From contig NZ_JADMUF010000001.1 in assembly GCF_015546965.1 (NCBI RefSeq), positions 1 to 64,000 of the forward strand: a stretch of DNA of 64,000 bases, read 5' to 3'. Made by a program: the position numbers and the translations under genes. This DNA is from Collinsella aerofaciens (GTDB lineage: Bacteria; Actinomycetota; Coriobacteriia; Coriobacteriales; Coriobacteriaceae). The notes below the pieces were generated by a model. That model ran no database searches. It had not been told where the DNA came from and saw only the letters and a list, made by a program, of their open reading frames with translations. This document shows, one piece after another, positions 19,401 through 27,428 of the stretch (its first letter is position 1; every line of letters begins with the position of its first letter).

Positions 19401-21144
19401 AGATACGCTCGAACTCTTCCTCGTTGAGCAACGGGCGCTCCAAGCGCACCAGCTGGCAGGCCGTACGGGAATCCTCGAGCAGGTTGCCGTGGTTGCCCAG
19501 GTAGAGCGTGGTCGAGGTGACCATATGCTCGCGAAGGGCATCGATGGGCGGGTTCGTGACCTGAGCGAACAGCTGATAGAAGTAGTCAAAGAACGAGCGC
19601 GTCTTCTTGGACAGGCAGGCCAGCGGCGCATCGATGCCCATCGAAGCGAGCGGTGCCTTGCCCTGCTGGGCCATGGGACGCACGACCTCGTCAACATCGT
19701 CCCAGTGATACCCGAGCTTAGCCATGCGCACGGCGGCGGGTACCTCGGCGTCCTCGGCGGGCGTTGCCGCAACGGGCTCATCGAGCGCGTCAACGGTCAG
19801 CGTCTCCTCGGCAATCCAATCACGGTAGGGCTTTTCCTTGGCGTAACGGGCGCGCAGCTCATCGTTGTAGATGACGCGGCCGCGGGCAAAGTCAACCTCG
19901 AGCATCTGGCCCGGCCCCAGACAGCCGCTTGTCAGGATGTTCTCGGGGCTCACCTCGATGGTGCCCACCTCGCTCGCCAGCATAAAGCGACCGTCGCGCG
20001 TCACATAGTAGCGGGCGGGGCGCAGGCCGTTACGGTCGAGGGCGGCGCCCAGCGTGCGACCGTCGGTAAAGGCGATGGCCGCCGGGCCATCCCACGGCTC
20101 CATGAGCATAGACTGGTAAGCGTCGTAGGCGCGGCGCTCCTCGCTCAGGCTGTCGTTGTGGTCCCACGGCTCGGGCAGCAACATGGACGCGGCACGCGTA
20201 AGCGGGCGACCGTTCATGACCAGGAACTCGAGCACATTGTCCAGAATCGCGGAGTCGGAACCCTCACGATTGATGATGGGCATCACGCGCTCAAGATCAT
20301 GTTGCAGTACGGGGCTGTACAGGTTGGGTTCGCGGGCACGAATCCAGTTGACGTTGCCCTTGAGGGTGTTGATCTCGCCGTTGTGGATGATAAAGCGGTT
20401 GGGGTGCGCGCGCTCCCAGCTGGGCGTGGTGTTGGTGGAGTAGCGCGAGTGGACGAGCGCCACGGCCGTCTTGACGGCGGCGTCGTTGAGATCGATGAAG
20501 AAGCGGCGCATCTGCGTGGCGACCAGCATGCCCTTGTACACGATGGTGCGCGAGCTCATGGAGCACACGTAGAAGATCTTGTCACGCAGGGCAAACTCGG
20601 CGTCGGCCTTCTTTTCGATGGTGCGGCGGCACACGTACAGGCGACGCTCGAAGGCATCACCGGCGGGCGTGTCGTCCGGACGACCCAGGAAGGCCTGCAG
20701 GATAGTGGGCATGCAGGCGCGGGCCGTCTCGCCCAGATCGTGCGGGTCGACCGGCACCTCGCGCCAAAAGAGCAGCGGCACGCCGGCCTCGGCGCAGCCC
20801 TCCTCAAACACGCGGCGGGCATCCTCTACGCCCTTGTCGTCCTGCGGGAAGAACAGCATGGCCACGCCATAGTCGCCCTCTGCCGGCAGAATCTGGCCGC
20901 ACTTTTGAGCCTCTTTACGGAAAAAGTGATGCGGAACCTGGAACAGGATTCCGGCGCCGTCGCCGGTGTTCTTCTCGAGTCCGGTGCCGCCGCGGTGCTC
21001 CAAGTTGACCAGAATGGACAGTGCGTCGTCCAGAATCTGGTGATGGCGCTCGCCGTTGATATCGGCAAGCGCGCCGATGCCACATGCATCGTGGTCGAAT
21101 TCGGGGCGATAAAGGCCCTGCTGCTGAGCGGAATCTGCCTGCAT
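16447..21144 (-). CDS. gltB: Glutamate synthase, large (alpha) subunit
   Basis: The 1565-residue large subunit carries the class II glutamine amidotransferase domain, the central domain, the FMN and 3Fe-4S synthase domain, and the C-terminal beta-helix domain. The nucleophile is Cys21 (DHDACGIG), so a 20-residue propeptide should be removed. Visible landmarks are RYSTNTTPSWERAHP, GEGGEDPRRE, KPGEGGHLPGKKVYPWIA and GHNGGSGAAARDS, and the Fe-S cysteines in IGCLMQRDCQQDTCPAGIA. The ATG at 21144 has GGGGAGG upstream. The 457-base gap to the next gene holds a family A cluster; I see no recognisable nitrogen-control site. Confidence 0.97.
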   Translation of the reverse strand: MQADSAQQQGLYRPEFDHDACGIGALADINGERHHQILDDALSILVNLEHRGGTGLEKNTGDGAGILFQVPHHFFRKEAQKCGQILPAEGDYGVAMLFFPQDDKGVEDARRVFEEGCAEAGVPLLFWREVPVDPHDLGETARACMPTILQAFLGRPDDTPAGDAFERRLYVCRRTIEKKADAEFALRDKIFYVCSMSSRTIVYKGMLVATQMRRFFIDLNDAAVKTAVALVHSRYSTNTTPSWERAHPNRFIIHNGEINTLKGNVNWIRAREPNLYSPVLQHDLERVMPIINREGSDSAILDNVLEFLVMNGRPLTRAASMLLPEPWDHNDSLSEERRAYDAYQSMLMEPWDGPAAIAFTDGRTLGAALDRNGLRPARYYVTRDGRFMLASEVGTIEVSPENILTSGCLGPGQMLEVDFARGRVIYNDELRARYAKEKPYRDWIAEETLTVDALDEPVAATPAEDAEVPAAVRMAKLGYHWDDVDEVVRPMAQQGKAPLASMGIDAPLACLSKKTRSFFDYFYQLFAQVTNPPIDALREHMVTSTTLYLGNHGNLLEDSRTACQLVRLERPLLNEEEFERICAIDRVGFKTRRFRAVYRRDAGEGALQAALKQLAEDVEAAVRDGVNIVVLSDRAAAGEVPVPSLLAVGCVHNHLIRAGVRTFADIVVECGDAVSPHDFAALVGYSASGIYPYNAHACIRDLAARGDLDVTAEQGIANYNKAATAGIVSIMSKMGISTVQSYHSAQIFEAVGFTPEFINAYFAGTVSRVGGMGVEDVEREQNERYDAALAILKSPAPGQLPTLGLTKWRPLGGEDHLIDPQTVYLLQTACHEDSYDTFKEYSARLHRTGRAVRLRDLLDFDASGRTPVALDEVEPALNIVRRFNTGAMSYGSISKEAHECMAIAMNRLHGRSNSGEGGEDPRRETPLANGDSKNSAIKQVASARFGVTSRYLCSAFEIQIKMAQGAKPGEGGHLPGKKVYPWIAEVRQSTPGIGLISPPPHHDIYSIEDLAELIFDLKNANPGARVSVKLVSEAGVGTIATGVAKGAADKILISGHNGGSGAAARDSIWHAGLPLELGLAEAQQTLLQNGLRSRVVLEADGKLMDGTDVAVACLLGAEEFGFATMPLISIGCLMQRDCQQDTCPAGIATQNCRLRHGFRGKPEHVERFMLFVAEQLREIMASLGFRTIDEMVGHPECLRQIEVPGNRKANLLDLSPVLASATCEFGAHIPGADGRHFLPQMAADSELDKTLDSTLFVPYTADARAHLRPIRFRADIANVNRCVGTILGNAVTKAHPEGLPAGSITIDCDGSAGQSFGAFLPRGITLNVCGDANDYFGKGLSGGEVSVRPNPHATYKFDENIIVGNVAFFGATSGRGFINGLAGQRFAVRNSGATVVVEGCGNHGCEYMTGGLALILGEVGQNFAAGMTGGVAYVFDQYGTLDARVNHESVELKAPTAGELAQIRELIQEHVDATQSPRGIKLLYSFETMSKHFVKVIPTEYERVLAIVTAGEAAGKTHAQAEELAFDIVTGRASAADVARFDVAGGAAGAASVAASSVASTKKEA

Positions 21145-21325
21145 CGCGATCCTCCCCTTGGTGTTAGACAGTCAGTTGAATAGGCATACTAGAAGCATCG
21201 CCGGCCCGTTGTGTTTCCCGCCCGTTTCGAAACAATCGCGTAACGCACACCCTACGAGTGGACACCGCCGACCTCAAGGACGACGACAAGGCCCCAAGTT
21301 CGGCCTGCAAACTCACCTCTTCAAA

Positions 21326-21464
21326 CATCTCAATCTGTAACAGTAAGACCCAATTTCGACGACTAACTGTTACAGATTGAGATGTTTTCGAGAGACGGTT
21401 CCGAATGTCTCAATCTGTAACACGAAGAGCCGGTTTTTGCAGCTAACTGTTACAGATCAAGACA
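21326..21464. repeat. Palindrome family A, two units (21326-21384, 21406-21464)
   Basis: Two 59-bp units starting 80 bp apart, in the intergenic stretch 21145-21601 between the divergent gltB and gpmA genes. The first unit has CATCTC/GAGATG in both arms, a matched double change that keeps the stem intact. Confidence 0.92.
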
Positions 21465-21520
21465 TTTCGGCAATCCCCTTTCACCATCCTATTCAAATAC
21501 AACAATTTTGTTAGTCTTGG

Positions 21521-21549
21521 TTAACTTTTTAGCCTAAAACGGGTATCCT
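21521..21549 (+). promoter_or_regulatory. Candidate gpmA promoter
   Basis: TTAACT (21521-21526) and TATCCT (21544-21549) are separated by 17 bp in an AT-rich stretch, placing a start about 45 bases before the gene. Each box matches consensus at four of six positions. Confidence 0.35.
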
Positions 21550-21601
21550 TTGCGGCGTCAAACAAACGGCACGCATGTCGCGCCACATTAAGGAGGCCCC
21601 T

Positions 21602-22375
21602 ATGGCAAACCAGACAGACCGGCAGACGATCCAACTCGTCCTTATCCGCCACGGAGAGTCGGAGTGGAACAAACTCAACCTGTTCACCGGCTGGACCGAC
21701 GTAGAGCTCACCGACACGGGCCGCGAAGAAGCCGCCGCAGGCGGTCGAGCCCTCAAAGAAGCCGGTTTCGACTTTGACGTCTGCTACACTTCGCGCCTCA
21801 AGCGCGCGATCCACACCCTCAACATCGTGCTCGGCCAAATGGATCGCGAGTGGCTGCCCGTCATCAAATCCTGGAAGCTCAACGAGCGCCACTACGGCGC
21901 GTTGCAGGGTCTCAACAAGGCCGATGCCGCGGCGGAGCACGGCGACGAACAGGTGCTCATCTGGCGCCGCTCCTTCGATATCTGCCCGCCGGCACTCGAG
22001 CCGAACGACGCGCGCGATCCCCACACCCAGGAGCAATACCGTGATGTCGCACCCGACCAGCTGCCCTACACCGAGTGCCTCAAGGACACGATAGCCCGCG
22101 CCTGGCCTTATTTCGAAGACGAGATTCGCCCCCAGATGCTCGCCGGCAAGCGCGTACTCATCGCCGCACACGGCAACTCCCTGCGCTCTCTCGTCATGAA
22201 GTTCGAGCACCTCACGCCCGAGGAGATCCTCAAGGTCAACATCCCCACCGGCGTGCCGCTCGTCTACACCTTCGATGCCGATTTCAACGTCCTCGACAAG
22301 CGCTACATCGGCGACCCGGCGACCATCGCCGCCAAGATCGACGCCGTGGCCAACCAAGGCAAGGCGCGCAGGTAA
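21602..22375 (+). CDS. gpmA: 2,3-bisphosphoglycerate-dependent phosphoglycerate mutase
   Basis: Glycolytic enzyme that interconverts 3- and 2-phosphoglycerate through a phosphohistidine. The 257-residue protein has the catalytic LIRHGESEWN near its N-terminus, the TGWTDVELTDTG loop, ERHYGALQGLNK and the second His in AAHGNSLR. It is a full-length dPGM with the C-terminal tail. TAAGGAGG lies five bases before the ATG at 21602. It is alone on this strand apart from the Nramp gene 75 bp downstream. Confidence 0.96.
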   Translation: MANQTDRQTIQLVLIRHGESEWNKLNLFTGWTDVELTDTGREEAAAGGRALKEAGFDFDVCYTSRLKRAIHTLNIVLGQMDREWLPVIKSWKLNERHYGALQGLNKADAAAEHGDEQVLIWRRSFDICPPALEPNDARDPHTQEQYRDVAPDQLPYTECLKDTIARAWPYFEDEIRPQMLAGKRVLIAAHGNSLRSLVMKFEHLTPEEILKVNIPTGVPLVYTFDADFNVLDKRYIGDPATIAAKIDAVANQGKARR

Positions 22376-22450
22376 CCCCAACCCAAACCCGACGCGTGGC
22401 GCCGCACGACCCAGATGCGACGCCACGCCGCCCATACACAGGAGCGCACC

Positions 22451-23707
22451 ATGCTCAACCATCTCAAACAACACTTTGGCTGCCGACGCACCGGTGGTCA
22501 CGGAGGCCTAGACATTGCGCGGCACATCGGCCCCGGGCTGCTCGTGACCGTCGGCTTTATCGACCCGGGCAACTGGGCCTCCAATATGGCCGCGGGCTCG
22601 CAGTTTGGCTACGCGCTGCTGTGGATCGTCACACTATCCACGATTATGCTCATTGTGCTGCAGCACAATGCGGCGCACCTGGGTATCGCCACGGGCGCCT
22701 GTCTTGCCGAGGCCACGACACGTTACCTCCCCCGCTTCGTTGGACGCACGGTGCTCGCCAGTGCCTATCTCGCGACCATCGCCACCGCCATGGCCGAAGT
22801 CCTGGGTGGCGCGATTGCCCTTCAAATGCTCTTTGGGCTGCCCGTGCGTGCGGGCTGCGTCATCGTGGCGGCAGTATCGATGGCGATGCTCATGACGAAC
22901 TCCTACAAGCGTGCCGAACGCTGGATCATCGCCTTCGTAGGCGTGGTAGGACTCTCGTTTTTGGCCGAGCTTGCACTAGTCAAGGTCGACTGGCCGCAAG
23001 CCGCCGCAAGCTGGATCACGCCCAGTATGCCCACTGGCTCTGCCGCGATTATCGTGAGTGTCCTTGGTGCGGTCGTTATGCCCCACAACCTCTTTCTACG
23101 CTCCGAGGTCATCCAATCCATGCACTTCGAAGGCCAAGGCGAGCAGGTTATCGAAGAGCGTCTGCGCTATGAGCTCTTCGACACGCTCTTTTCGATGGGC
23201 GTGGGCTGGGCAATCAACTCGGCCATGGTCATCCTGGCCGCAACGACCTTCTTTGCGCACGGCATTGTCGTAGACGACCTCGCCGTCGCAGCGGACACGC
23301 TCTCCCCCATTCTGGGCCCAGCAAGCTCGACAATCTTTGCGGTGGCGCTGCTGTTTGCGGGCCTCTCGAGTAGCGTGACGGCGGGCATGGCGGCGGGCAC
23401 CATCACCGCGGGCATGTTCGACGAGGAATACGACATCCACGACCGACATTCCTCGATCGGGGTGGCGGCCTGTTTCGTCGGCGCAGTGGCGGCGTGTCTG
23501 GTCGTCCCAAATCCTTTTGAAGGTCTCATCTGGAGCCAGGCACTGCTGTCGCTTCAGCTGCCGATTACGGTCTTTGTGCTCATACGACTCACCAGTTCGC
23601 CCAGCGTCATGGGCAAATACGCCAACTCGCGCCCGCTCAACGCGTTGCTCGTAGGGATCGGCGTCGTCGTGACGATTCTCGACATCGTGCTGCTAACGGG
23701 GATGTGA
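22451..23707 (+). CDS. Nramp-family divalent metal transporter (likely Mn2+/Fe2+)
   Basis: A 418-residue proton-coupled metal importer with about eleven membrane helices. The two signature metal-site motifs are visible: DPGN in helix 1 (GFIDPGNWASN) and the Met of MPHN in helix 6 (GAVVMPHNLFLRS). Keeping that Met separates it from Nramp-related Mg transporters. AGGAG lies six bases before the ATG at 22451. It follows gpmA after 75 bp; dPGM itself does not need manganese, so a functional link is not obvious. It is one of only three genes in the window ending in TGA. Confidence 0.9.
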   Translation: MLNHLKQHFGCRRTGGHGGLDIARHIGPGLLVTVGFIDPGNWASNMAAGSQFGYALLWIVTLSTIMLIVLQHNAAHLGIATGACLAEATTRYLPRFVGRTVLASAYLATIATAMAEVLGGAIALQMLFGLPVRAGCVIVAAVSMAMLMTNSYKRAERWIIAFVGVVGLSFLAELALVKVDWPQAAASWITPSMPTGSAAIIVSVLGAVVMPHNLFLRSEVIQSMHFEGQGEQVIEERLRYELFDTLFSMGVGWAINSAMVILAATTFFAHGIVVDDLAVAADTLSPILGPASSTIFAVALLFAGLSSSVTAGMAAGTITAGMFDEEYDIHDRHSSIGVAACFVGAVAACLVVPNPFEGLIWSQALLSLQLPITVFVLIRLTSSPSVMGKYANSRPLNALLVGIGVVVTILDIVLLTGM

Positions 23708-23733
23708 TCGGACGGGGCACCTACCCAGGCAAA

Positions 23734-23951
23734 CGTCTCGATCTGTAACACGTAGACCCCGTTTTCACTGCTAGATGTTACAGATTGAGATCTTCTGCCG
23801 GACGGTTTTGGTTTGTCTTGATCTGTAACAAGTGGACCCAATTTCCGCTTCTAGATGTTACAGATCGAAACATTTCTTCAGCTCCAACCTTTTGTCTCAA
23901 TCTGTAATAGATAGACCCGTTTTGAGCCGCCAGATGTTACAGATTGAGACA
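23734..23951. repeat. Palindrome family A, three units
   Basis: Units at 23734-23792, 23814-23872 and 23893-23951, each 59 bp, starting 80 and 79 bp apart. They fill the gene-free stretch between the Nramp gene and the convergent rubredoxin gene (23708-24094). This is the last family A cluster in the window. Confidence 0.92.
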
Positions 23952-24020
23952 AACGGTCGGCCGGACTCACGACAGACAGGATCGGCTAACAGCAGCCGTG
24001 ATCCCCTGGGGACGGAGGAA

Positions 24021-24054
24021 AAGGGCCCCGGCCGAGAATTCGACCGGGGCCCTT
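24021..24054 (-). terminator. Intrinsic terminator after the rubredoxin gene
   Basis: AAGGGCCCCGG pairs with its complement across a 12-base loop. On the minus strand the stem ends in TTTT. A plus-strand role for the Nramp transcript is also possible. Confidence 0.75.
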
Positions 24055-24094
24055 GGACAGAGCTATATGTTGCTGCAAGTCGTGTGTCTACGAG

Positions 24095-24238
24095 CTACTC
24101 CTCGACGAGCTCAAACTGATCGGGACCCACACCGCAGACCGGGCATACGTAGTCCTCGGGCAGCTCGGGCGTGTCGACCTCAACCTCGTAACCGCAAACG
24201 ACGCACACGAACTTATAGGTCTTTTTCTCCTCAGCCAT
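24095..24238 (-). CDS. Rubredoxin
   Basis: A 47-residue one-electron carrier with a single Fe(Cys)4 site. The two metal loops are CVVCG (12-16) and CPVCG (32-36), with the usual Tyr-Glu after the first and a [15 protein letters not shown] stretch in which Tyr replaces the common Trp. GAGGAGAA precedes the ATG at 24238. It is 89 bp behind a flavin reductase-like gene on the same strand. The pair looks like a split version of high-molecular-weight rubredoxin, a flavoprotein-rubredoxin fusion used in anaerobes for O2 or NO detoxification. The symbol is left blank because several rubredoxin genes exist in such genomes. Confidence 0.93.
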   Translation of the reverse strand: MAEEKKTYKFVCVVCGYEVEVDTPELPEDYVCPVCGVGPDQFELVEE

Positions 24239-24327
24239 GATGTTCTCCTCTCGAACGCGACTGGTGATGTACTTCGTCTATTAGTATAGATTCTCAATAA
24301 TATAATGCAAGTATTTTTAGAACATTT

Positions 24328-24831
24328 TTAGCCTTGATACGACGGGGCTTTGGGCGGCGTCTTACCCTTTAGCACCTTGTGATAGTAGTCATACGTCAGC
24401 GGCGTCTCGTCGCTCAGGCGCTCGGCATCCTCGACCTCGCCAATAAACAGCAGATGCGTGCCCACATCCACAGTGTCGATCAAACGGCAGCCAAACAGGG
24501 CCGCCGCGTGCTCGGGCACATAGGGCATGCCCAGAGCCGTCTCACGGCTCTCGTATTTGGCAAACTTGTCATAATCGCTGCTGGTGCGGAACCCAAAGTT
24601 ACCGATGTAGAGCATGTCGGCGGTCTGATCGATCACGGTCAGCGCGAACGCTTTGGCCGTGGCAATGACGCCCGAGGTGACGTTGTCCTTATTCACGGCA
24701 ATCGAGATGCGCGGCGGGGCGGACGTCACCTGCACCGCTGTGTTGATAACGCAGCCGGCACGCAGCCCGTCGGCCGCGGCACTCACAACATACAGGCCGC
24801 TCGGCATCGTAAAGAACGCAGTTTTGTCCAT
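24328..24831 (-). CDS. Flavin reductase-like FMN-binding protein, rubredoxin partner
   Basis: A 167-residue protein of the DIM6/NTAB flavin reductase family. The opening TAFFTMPSGLYVVSA, then NTAVQVTSAPPRISIAVNKDN, TVIDQTADMLYIGNFGFRTS and FIGEVEDAERL are typical of the FMN-binding split-barrel fold. It should move electrons from NAD(P)H to rubredoxin, which then reduces a flavodiiron or similar protein not present here. ATG 24831 is preferred, with GGGGAG about eight bases upstream; a GTG three codons earlier sits on top of that site. Confidence 0.85.
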   Translation of the reverse strand: MDKTAFFTMPSGLYVVSAAADGLRAGCVINTAVQVTSAPPRISIAVNKDNVTSGVIATAKAFALTVIDQTADMLYIGNFGFRTSSDYDKFAKYESRETALGMPYVPEHAAALFGCRLIDTVDVGTHLLFIGEVEDAERLSDETPLTYDYYHKVLKGKTPPKAPSYQG

Positions 24832-24882
24832 AACGATCACTCCCCTAGCTCAGGTTGGAACCTCATGGATGTATGTACCCAC

Positions 24883-24916
24883 AAAAAAGGCGGCACCCAT
24901 AACGGACGCCGCCTTT
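24883..24916 (-). terminator. Intrinsic terminator for the TPR-smpB transcript
   Basis: AAAGGCGGC pairs with GCCGCCTTT across a 13-base loop, and on the minus strand the stem runs into T6. It lies between smpB and the flavin reductase gene. Confidence 0.75.
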
Positions 24917-24958
24917 GAGACATATGTGTCAGAACAGCAAGAAAGATGAAACGCCCGC

Positions 24959-25025
24959 AGTTGCGGTGAAATAGGGACTGAATAGCCCCTCAAACAGGCA
25001 AAACAGTCCGTATTCCACCGCAACT
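24959..25025. repeat. Palindrome family B, 67-bp unit
   Basis: Same length and arms as the unit at 9793, with a GGGACT/AGTCCG change in one arm. It lies just after the smpB stop. Confidence 0.9.
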
Positions 25026-25037
25026 TATACAGAGTGT

Positions 25038-25508
25038 CTAGCGGTTGCGCTCTTTGAGGGCGCGGTCGATCTCGCGTTGGACATCACGCTTGGCCATGTC
25101 CTCGCGCTTGTCATAGAGCTTCTTGCCGCGACCCAGACCCAGCAGCAGCTTTACGCGGCCGTCGGTATTAAAGTAGAGCTCCAACGGAACCAGCGCATAA
25201 CCACGGTTGCGAAGTTTGCCGTCAAGAAAGTCGATCTCCTTGCGGTGCAGCAGCAGACGACGCCGACGGTCGGGATCGCGATTCCACACGCCACCATGGC
25301 TATAAGGGTGGATATGCAGGCCGACGAGCCAGCACTCCCCGCCGCGGATCAGCGCGAAGGTATCGGTAATCTGGCAGGCGCGCTCGCGAATCGACTTGAC
25401 CTCGGTGCCACTCAGTTCAATACCGCATTCGAACGTCTCATCGATAAAGTACTCGTGATGCGCCGAGCGATTCTTGGAAATGAGCTTGCGCTCGCGCTTA
25501 CTGGGCAT
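25038..25508 (-). CDS. smpB: SsrA (tmRNA)-binding protein
   Basis: Needed for trans-translation: carries tmRNA to stalled ribosomes. The 156-residue beta-barrel protein shows NRSAHHEYFIDETFECGIELSGTEVKS, the conserved HIHPYSHGGVWNRDPDR stretch and the basic C-terminal helix with KLYDKREDMAKRD, which mimics a codon-anticodon in the decoding site. AAGGAGG lies before the ATG at 25508. The start overlaps the stop of the upstream TPR gene by 11 bases, so translation is probably coupled. I do not find the tmRNA gene itself in the window. Confidence 0.96.
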   Translation of the reverse strand: MPSKRERKLISKNRSAHHEYFIDETFECGIELSGTEVKSIRERACQITDTFALIRGGECWLVGLHIHPYSHGGVWNRDPDRRRRLLLHRKEIDFLDGKLRNRGYALVPLELYFNTDGRVKLLLGLGRGKKLYDKREDMAKRDVQREIDRALKERNR

Positions 25509-26415
25509 CGCCGGCCTCCTTGGCGCCATCGGAACCCTTGCCCGTAGCTTCGCGCTTAGCCTTGCGCTCGGCGTTGAGCTCGGCGTCGCTCTCGCGCACC
25601 AGTTTAATAATCGCCGCACAGGCCTCCTCGCCCACCAAGTCGCGAGCACGCACCGTCAGGCGCGTCGCCTCCTGCTTGTCGCCGTCGCTTGCAGCATCGG
25701 TAGCGCACATAATCAGGCAGATGGCAATCTCGGCCGAAGGCGAGGTCGGCACGCCTTGCAGGGCCAGTTCACCCATCACGTGCTCGTCGCTCTCCTCGGC
25801 GGCATCCGGATAGGTAGTATGGATCTTGTTGAGCAGGCGCGTCGTATGCGTATCGTTGGGCGCCAGGCGCAGCGCCAGACGCGCGCAGCCCACGGCAGCC
25901 GAAACGTTCTCGGTCTCGGGCTCCAAGAAGTACTGACCCAGATTGGCGTAAGCGCGGGCGGCGCACTTGCCATCGCTCGCGCGCTCTAGCACCGAAAACG
26001 AAAGCGAAGCCCACTCCTGCTTGTCCTCGAGAGCGCGGAACAGCTCGGCCAAATCCAAGCGATAGTTGCAGTTCATGGGGTCCCAACGCACAGCCTGCAT
26101 CAAGGCATTACGAGCGCTCACATAATCCTGCTGGCGAATGTAGGCAAACGCCATGTCAGAGTACAGGCGGTCAAACGGCACCTCGACCTGCACGAGCTCG
26201 CGCGGATCCTTCTCCACGCGGCGATAGGCCAAGCGCTCAAACTTGCTATCGAAGCTAAAGTATTGGCGCTTCTCCTCCGTCTTGCACTCGGCGTCGATAT
26301 ACTCCTCGGCGAGCTCCACCAGGCGCTCCAGCAGCGGCGTCGCCGTAGCCAGGTCGCCCTGCGCCAGATAGTTCTCGGCATACGTGATGTCTTGCAAGCT
26401 GATGGGCAGGTCCAT
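25498..26415 (-). CDS. Tetratricopeptide-repeat protein
   Basis: A 305-residue soluble protein built of helical repeats. Repeats with the TPR pattern of small and aromatic residues are visible at about 13-45 (ENYLAQGDLATATPLLERLVELA), 85-118 (MAFAYIRQQDYVSARNALMQAVRWDP) and 150-190 (ARAYANLGQYFLEPE...ALRLAPND). The last 50 residues are charged and rich in Ala/Glu/Lys. It probably acts as a protein-binding scaffold; no enzyme motif is seen. GAGGAG precedes the ATG at 26415. It is translated just ahead of smpB with an 11-base overlap, which may mean a role in translation. Confidence 0.85.
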   Translation of the reverse strand: MDLPISLQDITYAENYLAQGDLATATPLLERLVELAEEYIDAECKTEEKRQYFSFDSKFERLAYRRVEKDPRELVQVEVPFDRLYSDMAFAYIRQQDYVSARNALMQAVRWDPMNCNYRLDLAELFRALEDKQEWASLSFSVLERASDGKCAARAYANLGQYFLEPETENVSAAVGCARLALRLAPNDTHTTRLLNKIHTTYPDAAEESDEHVMGELALQGVPTSPSAEIAICLIMCATDAASDGDKQEATRLTVRARDLVGEEACAAIIKLVRESDAELNAERKAKREATGKGSDGAKEAGDAQ

Positions 26416-26474
26416 GACAACTCCTCGGTCCGGGCGGCAGACTCAACGCGCGCCTTAAACATCGGTCAATACAC

Positions 26475-26502
26475 AAAACCCGGGTCTCTTACGAGGCCCG
26501 GG
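26475..26502 (-). terminator. Terminator of the tRNA transcript
   Basis: CCCGGGTCTC (26479-26488) pairs with the facing arm at 26493-26502 with one G-T type mismatch. On the minus strand a T4 run follows. It lies eleven bases beyond the tRNA-Glu 3' end. Confidence 0.75.
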
Positions 26503-26512
26503 CGTTCAATTT

Positions 26513-26589
26513 TGGTAGCCCGTACCAGATTCGAACTGGTGATCTCCGCCTTGAGAGGGCGGCGTCCTAAACCGCTAGACGAACGGGCC
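26513..26589 (-). tRNA. tRNA-Glu (anticodon CTC)
   Basis: A 77-nt cloverleaf with encoded CCA. The acceptor stem GGCCCGT pairs with ACGGGCT (one G-T pair), the anticodon loop is CTCTCAA on a CCGCC/GGCGG stem, and the T loop has TTCGAATC. The anticodon CTC reads GAG. Confidence 0.95.
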
Positions 26590-26606
26590 ATATGTAGCAA
26601 ATGCAA

Positions 26607-26680
26607 TGGCTGGGATGGAGGGAGTCGAACCCCCATTGACGGAACCAGAATCCGCTGTCCTGCCATTAGACGACATCCCA
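26607..26680 (-). tRNA. tRNA-Gln (anticodon CTG)
   Basis: A 74-nt cloverleaf with encoded CCA. The acceptor stem is TGGGATG/CATCCCA, the anticodon loop is TTCTGGT and the T arm is GGGGGTTCGACTCCC. Anticodon CTG reads CAG. It lies 17 bases upstream of tRNA-Glu, probably one transcript. Confidence 0.95.
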
Positions 26681-26945
26681 ATGACTGCATCGCTGCGCTC
26701 GGCTGTGCCTTTGCGCAAGAAAGAAATATACGGGAAGTCCCGCCGTGACGCAAGCCCTAATTTTGACTTTTTTGAAATTCAGTCAAATACGGCCAACACG
26801 TGAAGGACCTGTGAAGCACCAGCGACACCTACGGCGTCAAAGCCCGTAAAACATCCCACATCTACCGCTGGTAGATTACAACAATGCAGCACTCACGGCT
26901 GATGGCACAATCGAACCGTCATCATTGCACGGATATCGAGGCGCC

Positions 26946-27356
26946 ATGGACGAAGAGCTTGATTACCTATGGGAGACCCTGGGCCTCGAGATCACTGCTG
27001 ACCTTTGGCCCGAACGGGACAAAATCCATCCCACACTGCGCCCCGCCATCACGGTGATGCAGGCAAAATACCGCCGTGCATCCTTTTTGATCATGCGGAT
27101 GTCATGGCACGCGGGACTCCCCGACCTTAAGCGAATCCAGGCTAGCCTCGTCGAGCTGTCCGGCATGCCGACCGTCATATCCGAGGCGCACCTGGAGCAG
27201 CGCCAGCGCGAGCGACTGCAACAGCAGCGGATTCCCTTTATCTGCCCCGGCGTTCAGGCATATCTGCCCTTTATGGACGAAGAGTACTGGAGCGGCAAGC
27301 CCAACAAGCACGTAAAGGTCTACGATCCGCACGAATGGGCACAGCTCGAGGATTGA
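26946..27356 (+). CDS. Short protein resembling the N-terminus of a MarR/HTH-type regulator; possibly truncated
   Basis: A 136-residue protein. The middle (RRASFLIMRMSWHAGLPDLKRIQASLVELSGMPTVIS) followed by QQQRIPFICPGVQAYLPFM resembles the first domain of larger regulators in Firmicutes in which a QRxxLxxxxIPFxxPxxxxYLPFLG stretch precedes a winged helix. Here the frame stops shortly after that point, so no DNA-binding domain follows. It could be a remnant or a short standalone form. The ATG at 26946 has GAGG four bases upstream, rather close. It ends in TGA, rare in this window. Function unknown. Confidence 0.6.
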   Translation: MDEELDYLWETLGLEITADLWPERDKIHPTLRPAITVMQAKYRRASFLIMRMSWHAGLPDLKRIQASLVELSGMPTVISEAHLEQRQRERLQQQRIPFICPGVQAYLPFMDEEYWSGKPNKHVKVYDPHEWAQLED

Positions 27357-27428
27357 GCCGAGCGAGCCAGCCGATGGAAAACACGTCCCACCCTGAGTAC
27401 TCAAAACGGGACGCACTTTCCGCAGCCG

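Noticed and set aside
17881-21183. 1100-codon open frame opposite gltB
   Set aside because: Antisense to an unmistakable glutamate synthase gene; composition is typical of a shadow frame, with no domain.
24841-25037. tmRNA gene near smpB
   Set aside because: The intergenic stretches around smpB show no tRNA-like ends or tag frame; they hold a terminator and a family B repeat.
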